A DNA stretch of 38,022 nucleotides, taken from contig CAZGVV010000010.1 in the NCBI GenBank assembly GCA_964529155.1, positions 1-38,022 of the forward strand, written 5' to 3'. The notes beneath the pieces were generated by a model, which saw nothing but the letters and a program-made list of their open reading frames with translations, was not told the DNA's origin and did no database searches. Positions within the stretch are counted from its first letter, which is position 1; the number at the start of each line of letters is the position of its first letter. Source of the DNA: CAZGVV01 sp964529155. GTDB taxonomy: Bacteria > Pseudomonadota > Alphaproteobacteria > Rickettsiales > SXRF01. The position numbers were made by a program, and so were the translations under genes. Positions 17,307-25,569 of the stretch are shown piece after piece.

Positions 17307-17911
17307 AGCGTATTCAATTCCCGCAATTTAGTCCCCGACAACCCACTCCGCCGAATCGGCAAATACACCCATGCCGGCGGGGTTTTTTCTTTCAGCAGAA
17401 GTGCTTGCCCGGCCAGCACCCGTGCGCTCCATCCACGTAACGCCGCCGGACTGCGTAGGGCATTGTGCGAAAAAGGCGCGCGGTCGAACACTGCGATGCG
17501 GTAATGCTGCATCACCCATTGCCAGCGTTGCCAACGGTGAAATCCGGCCAAATTATCAGCGCCCATCAGCCAAATGAACGTGATGTGCGGAAATAATCGG
17601 CTGAGGGCGGCCAAAGTATCCGCCGTATAGCGCGTGCCCAAATGCTGCTCCATATCCGTCACGCGAATCCGCGGCTCTTTGGCGGTCATGGCCTGCGCTC
17701 CGGCCAATCGCTCGGAATAATCCGCCAGATCCGCCTTATTCTTGAGCGGATTATGCGGCGACACCAGCCACCATACCTCATCCACCCCCAGGCGCTTCAG
17801 CGCCTCACGGCTGATATGCACATGCCCGGCATGGGCTGGATTAAACGAGCCCCCCAATAACCCAATGGTCCGGTGAATATGCGGACGTGCGCGCAGCAGG
17901 CGTTTTGTCAT
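17303..17911 (-). CDS. nadD: nicotinate-nucleotide adenylyltransferase
   Basis: NadD adenylates nicotinate mononucleotide in NAD biosynthesis. The 202-residue protein has the nucleotidyltransferase motif GLLGGSFNPAHAGHVHIS (about 18-35), VWWLVSPHNPLKNK, RYTADTLAALS, and FIWLMGADNLAGFHRWQRW. The C-terminal ISSTxIR-type motif appears as SGLSGTKLREL. It lies 26 nt downstream of proA in the alphaproteobacterial order obgE-proB-proA-nadD. Confidence 0.94.
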   Translation of the reverse strand: MTKRLLRARPHIHRTIGLLGGSFNPAHAGHVHISREALKRLGVDEVWWLVSPHNPLKNKADLADYSERLAGAQAMTAKEPRIRVTDMEQHLGTRYTADTLAALSRLFPHITFIWLMGADNLAGFHRWQRWQWVMQHYRIAVFDRAPFSHNALRSPAALRGWSARVLAGQALLLKEKTPPAWVYLPIRRSGLSGTKLRELNTL

Positions 17912-17937
17912 AAGCTATCCATTACCCGCACCGTCCT

Positions 17938-19218
17938 TTACGGACGAACCTGGCCCGCGCCGTGCACAACGTATTTATACGTCGTCAATTGCTCCGCGCC
18001 CACCGGCCCGCGTGCATGCAAGCGGCCTGTGGCGATGCCAATCTCCGTACCAAAGCCGAATTCGCCGCCATCAGCAAATTGCGTGGAGGTGTTGTGCATC
18101 ACAATCGCGCTGTCTACGCGGCGTAAAAACGCCCGCGCCGCTGGAATGTCTTCTGCGATAATGGCGTCGGTGTGGTGCGAACCATAGCGATTAATATGGG
18201 CAATCGCTTCCTCCACCCCATCAACAATTTTCACCGACAACACCGGCGCTAAATATTCCGTTCCCCAATCCGCGTCACTTGCCAGCGTAATACGCTTATC
18301 CATACGCACACTCGCCGCGTCTCCACGCAGCTCGCAACCTTTGGCAAGCAACGCTGTGGTCAGCGTCGGTAAAAACGATGCGGCAATCGCTTCATCCACC
18401 ACCAGCGATTCCGTTGCCCCGCAAATGCCGACACGCCGCAATTTTGCATTTAAAATGACCGCGCGCGCCATGTTGGCGTCGGCGCTGGCATGTACGTAAG
18501 TGTGGCAATTGCCTTCCAGGTGCAACAGTGTAGGCACGCGGCTTTCCGCCTGCACGCGTTGATTCAGCGACTTTCCGCCGCGCGGTACAATGGCGTCAAT
18601 GACTCCGGTCATGCCGAGCATAATCCCCACCGCCTCGCGGTCTTGCGTGGGAATCAACTGCACTGCGTCTTCCGGCAAATCGGCTTCGCGCAAACCGGTG
18701 CGGATGCAATCGACAATCGCCTGCGCCGTGCGTAAGGCTTCCGAGCCGCAGCGTAAAATACACGCATTGCCTGATTTAATGCAAAGACCCGCCGCATCTG
18801 CTGTTACGTTGGGACGCGCTTCATAAATAATGCCGATCACACCAAGCGGGATAGATACGCGTTGTAACAGCAACCCATTGGGCCGCTCCCATTCCTCGAT
18901 CAGCTTATTGACCGGGTCCGGCAGCGTCGCCACGGTTTCCAAACCGGCCGCCATCGCTTCCACGCGCTCAGGCGTCAGTAGCAGGCGATCAAGCGTTGCG
19001 TCGGTGGCATTATTTTTTTTCGCCCCGTCCATATCCTGCGTATTCGCTGCCAGAATAGCCGCCTCGTGCTGGCGCAACGCCATTGCACCGGCAGCAAGCG
19101 CCATATCTTTCTGCTCGTTGCGCGCTTCGGCCATAATGCCGTAAGCCGCGCGCGCGTGCGCGCCGAGTGTGTGCATCAGTGCATCTAATGTCTGTTCAAC
19201 CGGTTTAGCGGATCGCAT
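17938..19218 (-). CDS. proA: glutamate-5-semialdehyde dehydrogenase
   Basis: ProA reduces gamma-glutamyl phosphate to glutamate-5-semialdehyde with NADPH, the second step of proline synthesis. The 426-residue protein has PLGVIGIIYEARPNVTADAAGLCIKSGNA, the catalytic Cys in RRVGICGATESLVVD, and the C-terminal signature GGEFGFGTEIGIATGRLHARGPVG. It starts 3 nt after proB, so the two are an operon and may form the usual ProB-ProA complex that shields the labile intermediate. Confidence 0.97.
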   Translation of the reverse strand: MRSAKPVEQTLDALMHTLGAHARAAYGIMAEARNEQKDMALAAGAMALRQHEAAILAANTQDMDGAKKNNATDATLDRLLLTPERVEAMAAGLETVATLPDPVNKLIEEWERPNGLLLQRVSIPLGVIGIIYEARPNVTADAAGLCIKSGNACILRCGSEALRTAQAIVDCIRTGLREADLPEDAVQLIPTQDREAVGIMLGMTGVIDAIVPRGGKSLNQRVQAESRVPTLLHLEGNCHTYVHASADANMARAVILNAKLRRVGICGATESLVVDEAIAASFLPTLTTALLAKGCELRGDAASVRMDKRITLASDADWGTEYLAPVLSVKIVDGVEEAIAHINRYGSHHTDAIIAEDIPAARAFLRRVDSAIVMHNTSTQFADGGEFGFGTEIGIATGRLHARGPVGAEQLTTYKYVVHGAGQVRP

Positions 19219-19221
19219 GAT

Positions 19222-20325
19222 CTACTCCATCACCAGGTCATCACGGTGCACGACAGCCGCACGTCCACGAAAACCCAAAATATGTTCAATGTCTTTACTG
19301 TTCCGGCCCATAATCCGCGCAGCATCGGCTGAGCCGTAGGCCGTTAAGCCCTTACCAATAATAACCCCCTGGGCGTCCAGGATCAAGACCGCGTCACCGC
19401 GCTCAAAAGTGCCGGAAATCGCTGTAATTCCAGCAGGTAACAGGCTTTTTTCGCCGCGCAAGGCCGTTGCCGCCCCGGCATCCACGGTAAAACTTCCCAT
19501 CGGATGCAATGACCCGGCAATCCAGGTTTTCCGCGCCGAAAGCGGGCTTTGCGCCGCCACAAACCACGTGGCCCGGCCTCCTGCCTGTAGTGCCGCGAGG
19601 GGATGTGGGGTGTCACCACGGGCAATTACCATGTGACATCCCGCCGCCAGCGCAATTTTCGCCGCCGCCAATTTCGTGACCATGCCGCCGGTTCCCACGC
19701 CGTCGGTGCCACCGGCCATGGCTTCGATGGCGGGTGTTACCCCGCCGCGAATTTCTGGAATAAACGCTGCGCCGGGATGTTTGCGCGGGTCTGCTTCATA
19801 CAGCCCGTCCACATCGGACAACAGCACCAGGCAATCCGCCCCCGCCATCTGCGCCACCCGCGCCGAAAGCCGGTCATTGTCGCCGATGCGAAGCTCCGCC
19901 GTTGCCACTGTGTCATTTTCATTGATGATCGGGATGGCATTGAGGCTCAGCAGGGTGTCCAGCGTATTGCGCGCATTCAGATAACGCCGGCGTTCACTGC
20001 TATCATCTGCCGTGAGCAGGATCTGCCCCACCGTAATGCCATGCGGTGCAAACGCTTCGGCCCACGCCGCCATTAAGCGTTGCTGTCCGCATGCTGCCGC
20101 CGCTTGTTTTTCTTCCAGCGTCAATACCTTTGCCGACAGTTTTAGCGCCCCGCGCCCCAGCGCCACCGCACCGGAAGTGACGATGATAATCTGCTTGCCG
20201 CTTGCCCGGAGTTTCGCAATATCCGTCGCCATTGATGCCAGCCACGCCGTGCGCGCTGCTCCATGCGCATCCGTTACGAGTGAGGAACCGGTTTTAATAA
20301 TAAGACGCTTAGCGGAATGTAACAT
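19222..20325 (-). CDS. proB: glutamate 5-kinase with PUA domain
   Basis: ProB phosphorylates glutamate, the feedback-regulated first step of proline synthesis. The 367-residue protein has an amino-acid kinase domain (IIKTGSSLV at the N-terminus, IIIVTSGAVALGRG, INENDTVATAELRIGDNDRLSARVA, GTGGMVTKLAAAKIA). A C-terminal PUA domain runs from about residue 275 to the end (AGAATALRGEKSLLPAGITAISGTFERGD...). It lies 52 nt after obgE and is followed after 3 nt by proA. Confidence 0.97.
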   Translation of the reverse strand: MLHSAKRLIIKTGSSLVTDAHGAARTAWLASMATDIAKLRASGKQIIIVTSGAVALGRGALKLSAKVLTLEEKQAAAACGQQRLMAAWAEAFAPHGITVGQILLTADDSSERRRYLNARNTLDTLLSLNAIPIINENDTVATAELRIGDNDRLSARVAQMAGADCLVLLSDVDGLYEADPRKHPGAAFIPEIRGGVTPAIEAMAGGTDGVGTGGMVTKLAAAKIALAAGCHMVIARGDTPHPLAALQAGGRATWFVAAQSPLSARKTWIAGSLHPMGSFTVDAGAATALRGEKSLLPAGITAISGTFERGDAVLILDAQGVIIGKGLTAYGSADAARIMGRNSKDIEHILGFRGRAAVVHRDDLVME

Positions 20326-20377
20326 GGTAATTCAGGTGTACCGAATGCAGGATAATAACTTATTAACGCACACATTA

Positions 20378-21377
20378 TTACGGCGTTGGCGGCTCGTTTA
20401 TTTCGCGTTTTGCATCCACCGCCTTCATCATCTCCCGCAGCAACGCCTGCACCCCAAGCCCGGACACGCCGGAGAGCACAAATACCTCTTGTCCTGCCGC
20501 TTCTGCTAAGATCAGGCGTTGACGTTCAATCTCATCTTCGGTGAGTGCATCGCATTTATTGAGCGCTACGATTTCCGGCTTCGCCGCCAGCACCTCACTG
20601 TAGGCTTCCAGCTCATGCCGAATGGTGCGGTAGGCGCCCGCTACGTCGTCTTGCGTGCCGTCCACCAAATGTAGCAAAATACCGGCGCGCTCGGCGTGCG
20701 AAAGGAATTTAAGGCCCAGGCCAATGCCTTCATGCGCGCCTTCAATCAACCCCNNNNNNNNNNCCGTCCACATACACCACGCCGAGTTGCGGGGCGAGGG
20801 TGGTAAATGGATAATCGGCGATCTTTGGCCGGGCGCGTGACACTGCCGACAGAAACGTCGATTTTCCGGCATTGGGCAGGCCCAGCAATCCGGCATCGGC
20901 CATCAGCTTCAACCGCAGCCATAACCAGCGCTCCGTTCCTTCCGTGCCGGGGGTGGATTCACGCGGGGCCTGGTTGGTCGAGGATTTAAAACAATGGTTG
21001 CCCAGCCCGCCGCGTCCGCCTTCGGCCAATAATACGCGCTGCCCGAGGGTGGTTAAATCCGCTACCAGCGTTTCTTTGTCTTCTTCCAGAATTTCCGTGC
21101 CCACCGGCAGCTTGATAATCAAATCGTCAGCGCTTGCGCCGTAACGATTCGAGCCCATGCCATGCTGGCCTTTTTTGGCTTTGAAATGTTGCTGGTAGCG
21201 ATAATCGATCAGCGTGTTAAGCGCAGGGACGGCTTCGGCAATCACACTACCGCCGCCACCGCCATTGCCGCCGTCCGGCCCGCCGAATTCAATAAATTTC
21301 GCCCGGTGAAAACTGACGCACCCTGCGCCGCCGTCACCGCTACGAATATAAATTTTTGCTTCATCAAGGAATTTCAT
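20378..21377 (-). CDS. obgE: GTPase ObgE/CgtA (interrupted by an assembly gap)
   Basis: Obg is a ribosome-associated GTPase needed for 50S maturation. The N-terminal Obg fold is intact (MKFLDEAKIYIRSGDGGAGCVSFHRAKFIEFGGPDGGNGG), followed by the G1 motif GLPNAGKST and the segment LGVVYVD. After the N run the second part resumes with GLIEGAHEGIGLGLKFLSHAERAGILLHLVD, then LNKCDAL (G4) and SGVSGLG (G5). The two parts are in different frames only because the 10-N placeholder is not the true length; about 27 nt encoding a G3-containing segment (EFVxADIP) are expected. I therefore treat it as one gene. It heads the obgE-proB-proA-nadD operon. rplU and rpmA, common upstream partners, are absent here. 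Confidence 0.93.
20754..20763. other. assembly gap (10 N) inside obgE
   Basis: Ten undetermined bases between the codons for VVYVDG and GLIEGAHEG. Comparison with the Obg family suggests about 27 bases are missing, including the DxPG G3 motif. The frame break across it is therefore an artefact. Confidence 0.9.
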
Positions 21378-21651
21378 ATGGTTACTTATATACAGAATCG
21401 CGTTTATCTACAATTAATACTTCTACCATCAACACCTGTTGATGAAGTTCACAAATAATGCGTTGTTTGCCAACATGTTAGCGCAAAAAGCCGCGCATAT
21501 TACCTGCCCTTTGCTGCGTTTTTATACACAGCAAAGGCGTGCAAGCCCTTTAAAAGCAAAACTAATGGCGGATAGTTTGCTTATTAACAAAAAACCAATG
21601 AGATAAAGCTACGCATAATTATCTGCCAGTAGTTTATGCTCTTAAGTTATA
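21378..21651. other. AT-rich intergenic region with two strong hairpins upstream of obgE
   Basis: No convincing gene is present in this 274-bp stretch. It holds a perfect 8-bp inverted repeat, CATCAACA/TGTTGATG, around CC (21427-21444). A perfect 9-bp one, CCTTTGCTG/CAGCAAAGG, has a 12-nt loop (21508-21537). The right arm of the second could instead pair with CCTTT at about 21551-21555, giving mutually exclusive folds. Being upstream of obgE and downstream of the orphan gene (both leftward), they could be terminators or leader elements. No riboswitch class was recognised. Confidence 0.4.
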
Positions 21652-22041
21652 CTACCGGTTTTTTGACCCAGCTTTATCAGCCCCCTCTGCTACACCTAAC
21701 GGCGTAGTCATATCCACAACAATGGAGGGTGTTGAAAATTTATGCGCGCCTTCGCATTTGGTGATTACTTCTATAATTTCGTTTTTAATGTTCTCGTCAA
21801 TCTTCAATGCATGAATTGCGCGAGCTGCGTCGTTCAGCGGGATAAAATAATTATCCTCTTTAGTTTTTCTAAAATGTATTCCATTCTTATGGAACACCTT
21901 AGAATAATCCTCCACTCCCGTAGAAAAATAGACTACTCCAGGTTCTGGGTTACTGCAATTAGGGGGTATAATCTGCATTTCTGTCATAGGCTCAGGAATT
22001 CTAATTGTAGTGTTACCACCCACAGTCCATTCTTTTTTCAT
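21652..22041 (-). CDS. hypothetical protein, AT-rich orphan
   Basis: An unrecognised 129-residue protein (MKKEWTVGGNTTIRIPEPMTEMQIIPPNCSN). It appears soluble, with an acidic-lysine rich middle and a low-complexity end (VAEGADKAGSKNR). The start is well supported by AGGGAG just upstream of the ATG at 22041. Composition is more AT-rich than the neighbouring obgE and gcdH genes. It is divergent from gcdH, and 274 bp of hairpin-rich non-coding DNA follow before obgE. No function is proposed. Confidence 0.6.
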   Translation of the reverse strand: MKKEWTVGGNTTIRIPEPMTEMQIIPPNCSNPEPGVVYFSTGVEDYSKVFHKNGIHFRKTKEDNYFIPLNDAARAIHALKIDENIKNEIIEVITKCEGAHKFSTPSIVVDMTTPLGVAEGADKAGSKNR

Positions 22042-22174
22042 GAAATTCTCCCTCTGCTGGTTAATAATAGATTAATTAAGTGCCAAAACTCTCACGCTGC
22101 GTCAATCTTTAAAAAGCCGGTCCTTTCATCGCTTGCTTATTGACAAAAGCCAATGAAATCCCGATGGTTGAAAT

Positions 22175-23350
22175 ATGACAATGCACACCTTCAATTGGCA
22201 AGACCCATTCCTCCTCGAAACCCAGCTCACCGACGAAGAGCGCATGGTGCGGGATTCCGCTCGCGGGTACGCTCGTAACCAGTTGTTCCCTCGGATATTA
22301 GAGGCTAACCGGCAGGAGCATTTTGACCTCGCCATCATGCGCGAAATGGGTGAGCTTGGCTTGTTTGGCGCCACCATTGAAGGCTATGGCTGTGCCGGCG
22401 TCTCCAACGTCGCCTCCGGCCTGATCTGTCAGGAAATTGAATGGGTGGATTCGGGCTATCGTTCCGCTATGAGCGTGCAATCCAGTCTGGTCATGCACCC
22501 CATTTACACCTTCGGCAGTGATGCCCAGAAGGAAAAATACCTCCCCCGCCTGGCCACTGGCGAGCTCATCGGCTGCTTTGGCCTGACTGAACCTGATCAC
22601 GGTTCAGACCCCGGCTCCATGGCCTCGCGTGCTGAAAAAGTGGCGGGGGGCTATAAGCTCAACGGTGCCAAGCAATGGATCACCAATTCCCCGGTTGCCG
22701 ATGTATTCGTCGTGTGGGCCAAGCTGGACGGCGTTATCCGTGGGTTTATTCTGGAAAAAGGCATGAAAGGCCTGTCTGCGCCGAAAATCGAAGGCAAATT
22801 TTCCCTTCGCGCGTCTTCCACCGGAGGCATCGTGATGGACGACGTCGTTATCCCCGAAGACGCCATGCTCCCCAAAGCGCAAGGCCTCGGCGGGCCGTTC
22901 TCCTGCTTGAACAAAGCCCGTTACGGCATCGGCTGGGGCGCGCTCGGCGCGGCGACCTATTGCTTGGAAACCGCGCGCCATTACACGCTGGAGCGCAATC
23001 AATTTGGCCGCCCACTCGCCGCCAACCAACTCATCCAGAAAAAGCTGGTGGACATCATGGCCGACATCGCGCTTGCGGGCCAAGCCTGTCTGCGCGTAGG
23101 CCGTTTGATGGACGAGGACCATTACGCCCCGGAGATGATCTCCCTCATCAAGCGGAACTCCGCCGGAAAATCCCTGGACGCCGCCCGCCAATGCCGCGAC
23201 ATGCTCGGTGGCAACGGCATCGCCGACGAATACCACGTCATCCGCCACGTGATGAATCTGGAAAGCGTGAACACCTACGAAGGCACGCACGACATCCACG
23301 CCCTGATTATGGGCCGTGCGATCACCGGAATTCAGGCCTTTAAGCCATGA
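22175..23350 (+). CDS. gcdH: glutaryl-CoA dehydrogenase
   Basis: An acyl-CoA dehydrogenase family flavoenzyme. It oxidatively decarboxylates glutaryl-CoA to crotonyl-CoA in lysine/tryptophan or glutarate breakdown, passing electrons to ETF. The 391-residue protein has LTEPDHGSDPGSM (FAD/substrate region), WITNSPVADVFVVWAK, and KARYGIGWGALGAA. The catalytic base Glu369 is in NTYEGTHDIHALIMGRAITG, the pattern typical of GcdH rather than short-chain dehydrogenases, which carry the base elsewhere. No CoA-transferase or ETF genes are adjacent, so the pathway context is not visible. A tiny ORF overlaps its stop by 4 nt. Confidence 0.92.
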   Translation: MTMHTFNWQDPFLLETQLTDEERMVRDSARGYARNQLFPRILEANRQEHFDLAIMREMGELGLFGATIEGYGCAGVSNVASGLICQEIEWVDSGYRSAMSVQSSLVMHPIYTFGSDAQKEKYLPRLATGELIGCFGLTEPDHGSDPGSMASRAEKVAGGYKLNGAKQWITNSPVADVFVVWAKLDGVIRGFILEKGMKGLSAPKIEGKFSLRASSTGGIVMDDVVIPEDAMLPKAQGLGGPFSCLNKARYGIGWGALGAATYCLETARHYTLERNQFGRPLAANQLIQKKLVDIMADIALAGQACLRVGRLMDEDHYAPEMISLIKRNSAGKSLDAARQCRDMLGGNGIADEYHVIRHVMNLESVNTYEGTHDIHALIMGRAITGIQAFKP

Positions 23351-23481
23351 TGGAGCAAATAGTATTTACTGAGCAACAATTGCTTAAAAATGTGCGCGAA
23401 GCGCGTATTGAAGGGGAAAAGAGTGGTATCTCTAGCCCGTTTGATGTGAATGTAATTATTGAAAATAAAAAAAACATATAA
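23347..23481 (+). CDS. small ORF resembling a ParD-type antitoxin C-terminus
   Basis: A 44-codon ORF (MMEQIVFTEQQLLKNVREARI...) whose second half reads EGEKSGISSPFDVNVII. This resembles the toxin-binding tail of ParD-family antitoxins, which commonly end in a GEESG-x-x-PFD-type stretch. The N-terminal ribbon-helix-helix DNA-binding part is missing and no ParE toxin follows. It starts with ATG overlapping the gcdH TGA (ATGA) and ends 3 nt before dmeF. It could be a decayed antitoxin, a coupled small protein, or chance. Similarity was judged by eye only. Confidence 0.4.
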   Translation: MMEQIVFTEQQLLKNVREARIEGEKSGISSPFDVNVIIENKKNI

Positions 23482-23484
23482 TTT

Positions 23485-24387
23485 ATGCAACCGCACGATC
23501 TCTCTTCCTGGCAGCATATGCATGAATATGCCCATGGGCATGAGCATGAAAATGAACGGCGCACACGCTTTGCCTTAATCCTTGCTGCTGGCATGATGCT
23601 CATCGAAATCATTGGTGGGTGGTGGTTTAACTCCATGGCACTGGTGGCCGATGGCTGGCACATGTCCACCCATGCCGTGGCGCTTGGTGTGGGCGCATTT
23701 TCCTATGCCTATGCCCGGTTATCGGCCGGCAACCCCGCGTACAGTTTTGGCCCCGGAAAAGTCTATGCGCTCGGCAGCTTTACCAGCGCGGTGATTCTCA
23801 TGCTGGTTGCCGTCATGGTGCTTGGTGAATCGTTGTGGCGGCTGGTGTCCCCGGAGAGGGTGTCCTATCAGGAAGCCGTTCCTATTGCCGTCATAGGACT
23901 GGCCGTAAACCTTGCCTCGGCATGGCTGTTGCGGGATGACCATGATGGCCATGCCCACGCCCATGACCATAACATCCGCGCTGCCTACGCGCATGTGGCA
24001 GCGGATGCATTGGTATCGGTCCTCACCATCATCGCGCTGTTGCTTGGGCAATATGCCGGGTGGTGGTTCATGGATGCGTTCGCCGGTATTGTCGGCGCGG
24101 TGATTATCGGGCAGTGGAGTGTGAGCTTACTACGTGCAACAGCGCCGGTATTGCTGGACCGTCAGGACAGCGGCATCACCGAGCGTATTCGCGCCGCCGT
24201 GGAAGCCGATGGCGATTCGCAAGTCGCGGATCTACATGTCTGGTCCGTTGCGCCCAACCGCTTATCCGCCATCGTCGCCATCGTAACCCACGGCAACCGC
24301 GATGCCAGTTTCTACAAAACACAATTAGCTCCACTTGGCCTTTCGCACGTTACCGTCGAAGTAAATCGTTGCGCAGAACACGGTTGA
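23485..24387 (+). CDS. dmeF: CDF family metal efflux transporter, DmeF-like
   Basis: A 300-residue cation diffusion facilitator that exports divalent metal ions by proton antiport across the inner membrane. It has a His-rich N-terminus (HMHEYAHGHEHENE) and a His-rich cytoplasmic loop (DDHDGHAHAHDHN, about 152-164). Transmembrane helices bear the motifs SMALVADGWHMSTHAVALG and AYAHVAADALVSVLTI. The replaced HxxxD in the first motif (GWHMSTH) is characteristic of the DmeF group, associated with cobalt and nickel, rather than the zinc-specific ZitB/CzcD. The soluble C-terminal domain (VADLHVWSVAPN...) is complete. It converges on the TAXI gene across a 145-bp palindrome. Confidence 0.88.
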   Translation: MQPHDLSSWQHMHEYAHGHEHENERRTRFALILAAGMMLIEIIGGWWFNSMALVADGWHMSTHAVALGVGAFSYAYARLSAGNPAYSFGPGKVYALGSFTSAVILMLVAVMVLGESLWRLVSPERVSYQEAVPIAVIGLAVNLASAWLLRDDHDGHAHAHDHNIRAAYAHVAADALVSVLTIIALLLGQYAGWWFMDAFAGIVGAVIIGQWSVSLLRATAPVLLDRQDSGITERIRAAVEADGDSQVADLHVWSVAPNRLSAIVAIVTHGNRDASFYKTQLAPLGLSHVTVEVNRCAEHG

Positions 24388-24413
24388 TGTGCTGTGTGAG
24401 CAGAGCGTAGATT

Positions 24414-24558
24414 CTATAGTCATTTCAATTTAACATTATACGTAGGCGAAAATAGTGTTTTCGAGAACCGGAGCGCAGCGTACATGTGTACGTGAGCACC
24501 GGAAGCGCAGAAAACACTATTTGCAGCCATGTATAATGTTAAAGTGGAAGAACTATAG
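24414..24558. repeat. 145-bp imperfect palindrome between convergent genes
   Basis: The outer ends CTATAG (24414-24419 and 24553-24558) are inverted. Inner matched blocks include TTTAACATTATAC with GTATAATGTTAAA and AATAGTGTTTTC with GAAAACACTATT. GC-rich blocks around ACCGGAGCGC and CACCGGAAGCGC also match roughly. The centre is CGTACATGTGTACG (24479-24492). The arms pair over most of their length with scattered mismatches. It carries no ORF and sits between the dmeF and TAXI stops, so it could act as a two-way terminator. Size and form suit a MITE-like dispersed repeat. Confidence 0.8.
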
Positions 24559-24591
24559 GGTGCCGTGCAATGGATTGGCCAGTATTTTGGC

Positions 24592-25563
24592 TTACTGCAG
24601 CAGCCCTTTTTCCCTGAAATACCGCTCCGCTCCCGGATGCAGGGGGCCAATGGCAGCGGCATCACGTACCATTTCGCGGGGGGTGAGGGGGGCGAATACC
24701 GGGTGCAGGGTTTTGAAATTATCTACATTATCAAACACCGCTTTCACCAGTTGATACGCCGTCGCTTCGTCCATGTCTGTTGAGGTCACCGCCACCGCTT
24801 TCACCCCGAATGTTTTTACCACATCCGGCGTGCCGTTATACATATTGCCGGGAATATAGGCGCGGAAATAAAATGGCTGGTCGTGCAACAGCGCGTCGAT
24901 TGCCGGACCCGCCACATTGACGATGCGCGTATCGCATTGCGATGTAATCTGATGCACAAATCCGTTGGGGTGACCACCGGCAAAAATCAATGCATCCACA
25001 TGTCCGCCGCAAAGCGCTTTTCCCTGCTCGGTGGATTTCAATTCGGTGAGGGCGGCGAAGCTTTTTCGTGTCCAGCCTTGGCGCTTCATCAATTCTTCCA
25101 TCGTTGCGCGCATCCCCGATCCCGGGCTTCCAATATTCACGCGCTTGCCTTTCAATTGGTCAAAGCCCGTGATGTGCGCATCTTTGCGGGTAATAACAGT
25201 AAATGGCTCGGCATGCAGCGCAAATAATACGCGTAGGTTCGGATTGGGTTTTTCCCCGGCGAATACTTCCGTGCCGCGCAGTGCATTATACAGCCAATCC
25301 GACTGCACCAGACCGGCGTCCAATTCATGTGAGCGAATAGACTCCAGATTATTGATAGAGCCGCCCGTTGATTCCACTTCGCAGCGAATGTTGTGATCTT
25401 TGCGCGAGCGGTTCACTAAACGGCATATCGCGCCGCCTGCGGGATAATACACTCCCGTAACGCCGGCAGTGCCCAGTGTTACCAGCTTCTCAGCAGCATA
25501 TGTGGGAGGGGCGATAAGGGTGGCGCAGGCATACGCAAACAGCGCCAGTGAGCGCATGCGCAT
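24592..25563 (-). CDS. TAXI family TRAP transporter solute-binding protein
   Basis: A 323-residue periplasmic binding protein with a signal peptide (about residues 1-24, ending TYAAE). The TAXI signature LVTLGTAGVTGVYYPAGGAICRLVN is followed by STGGSINNLESIRSHELDAGLVQSDWLYNALRGTE, KRVNIGSPGSGMRATMEELM and FGVKAVAVTSTDMDEATAYQLVKAVFDN. TAXI proteins feed dicarboxylates or amino acids such as glutamate to a fused TRAP permease, but no permease gene is in the window. It begins 6 nt after the GGDEF gene on the same strand, so the two are very likely co-transcribed. The substrate is unknown. Confidence 0.9.
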   Translation of the reverse strand: MRMRSLALFAYACATLIAPPTYAAEKLVTLGTAGVTGVYYPAGGAICRLVNRSRKDHNIRCEVESTGGSINNLESIRSHELDAGLVQSDWLYNALRGTEVFAGEKPNPNLRVLFALHAEPFTVITRKDAHITGFDQLKGKRVNIGSPGSGMRATMEELMKRQGWTRKSFAALTELKSTEQGKALCGGHVDALIFAGGHPNGFVHQITSQCDTRIVNVAGPAIDALLHDQPFYFRAYIPGNMYNGTPDVVKTFGVKAVAVTSTDMDEATAYQLVKAVFDNVDNFKTLHPVFAPLTPREMVRDAAAIGPLHPGAERYFREKGLLQ

Positions 25564-25569
25564 GGCGAT

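Noticed and set aside
20742..20896. obgE read as two separate or broken genes
   Set aside because: The frame break coincides exactly with the N placeholder, and both halves carry consecutive Obg motifs, so it is an assembly artefact.
22604..23299. 231-codon open frame on the minus strand
   Set aside because: It is antisense to glutaryl-CoA dehydrogenase; there is no ribosome binding site or recognisable domain.
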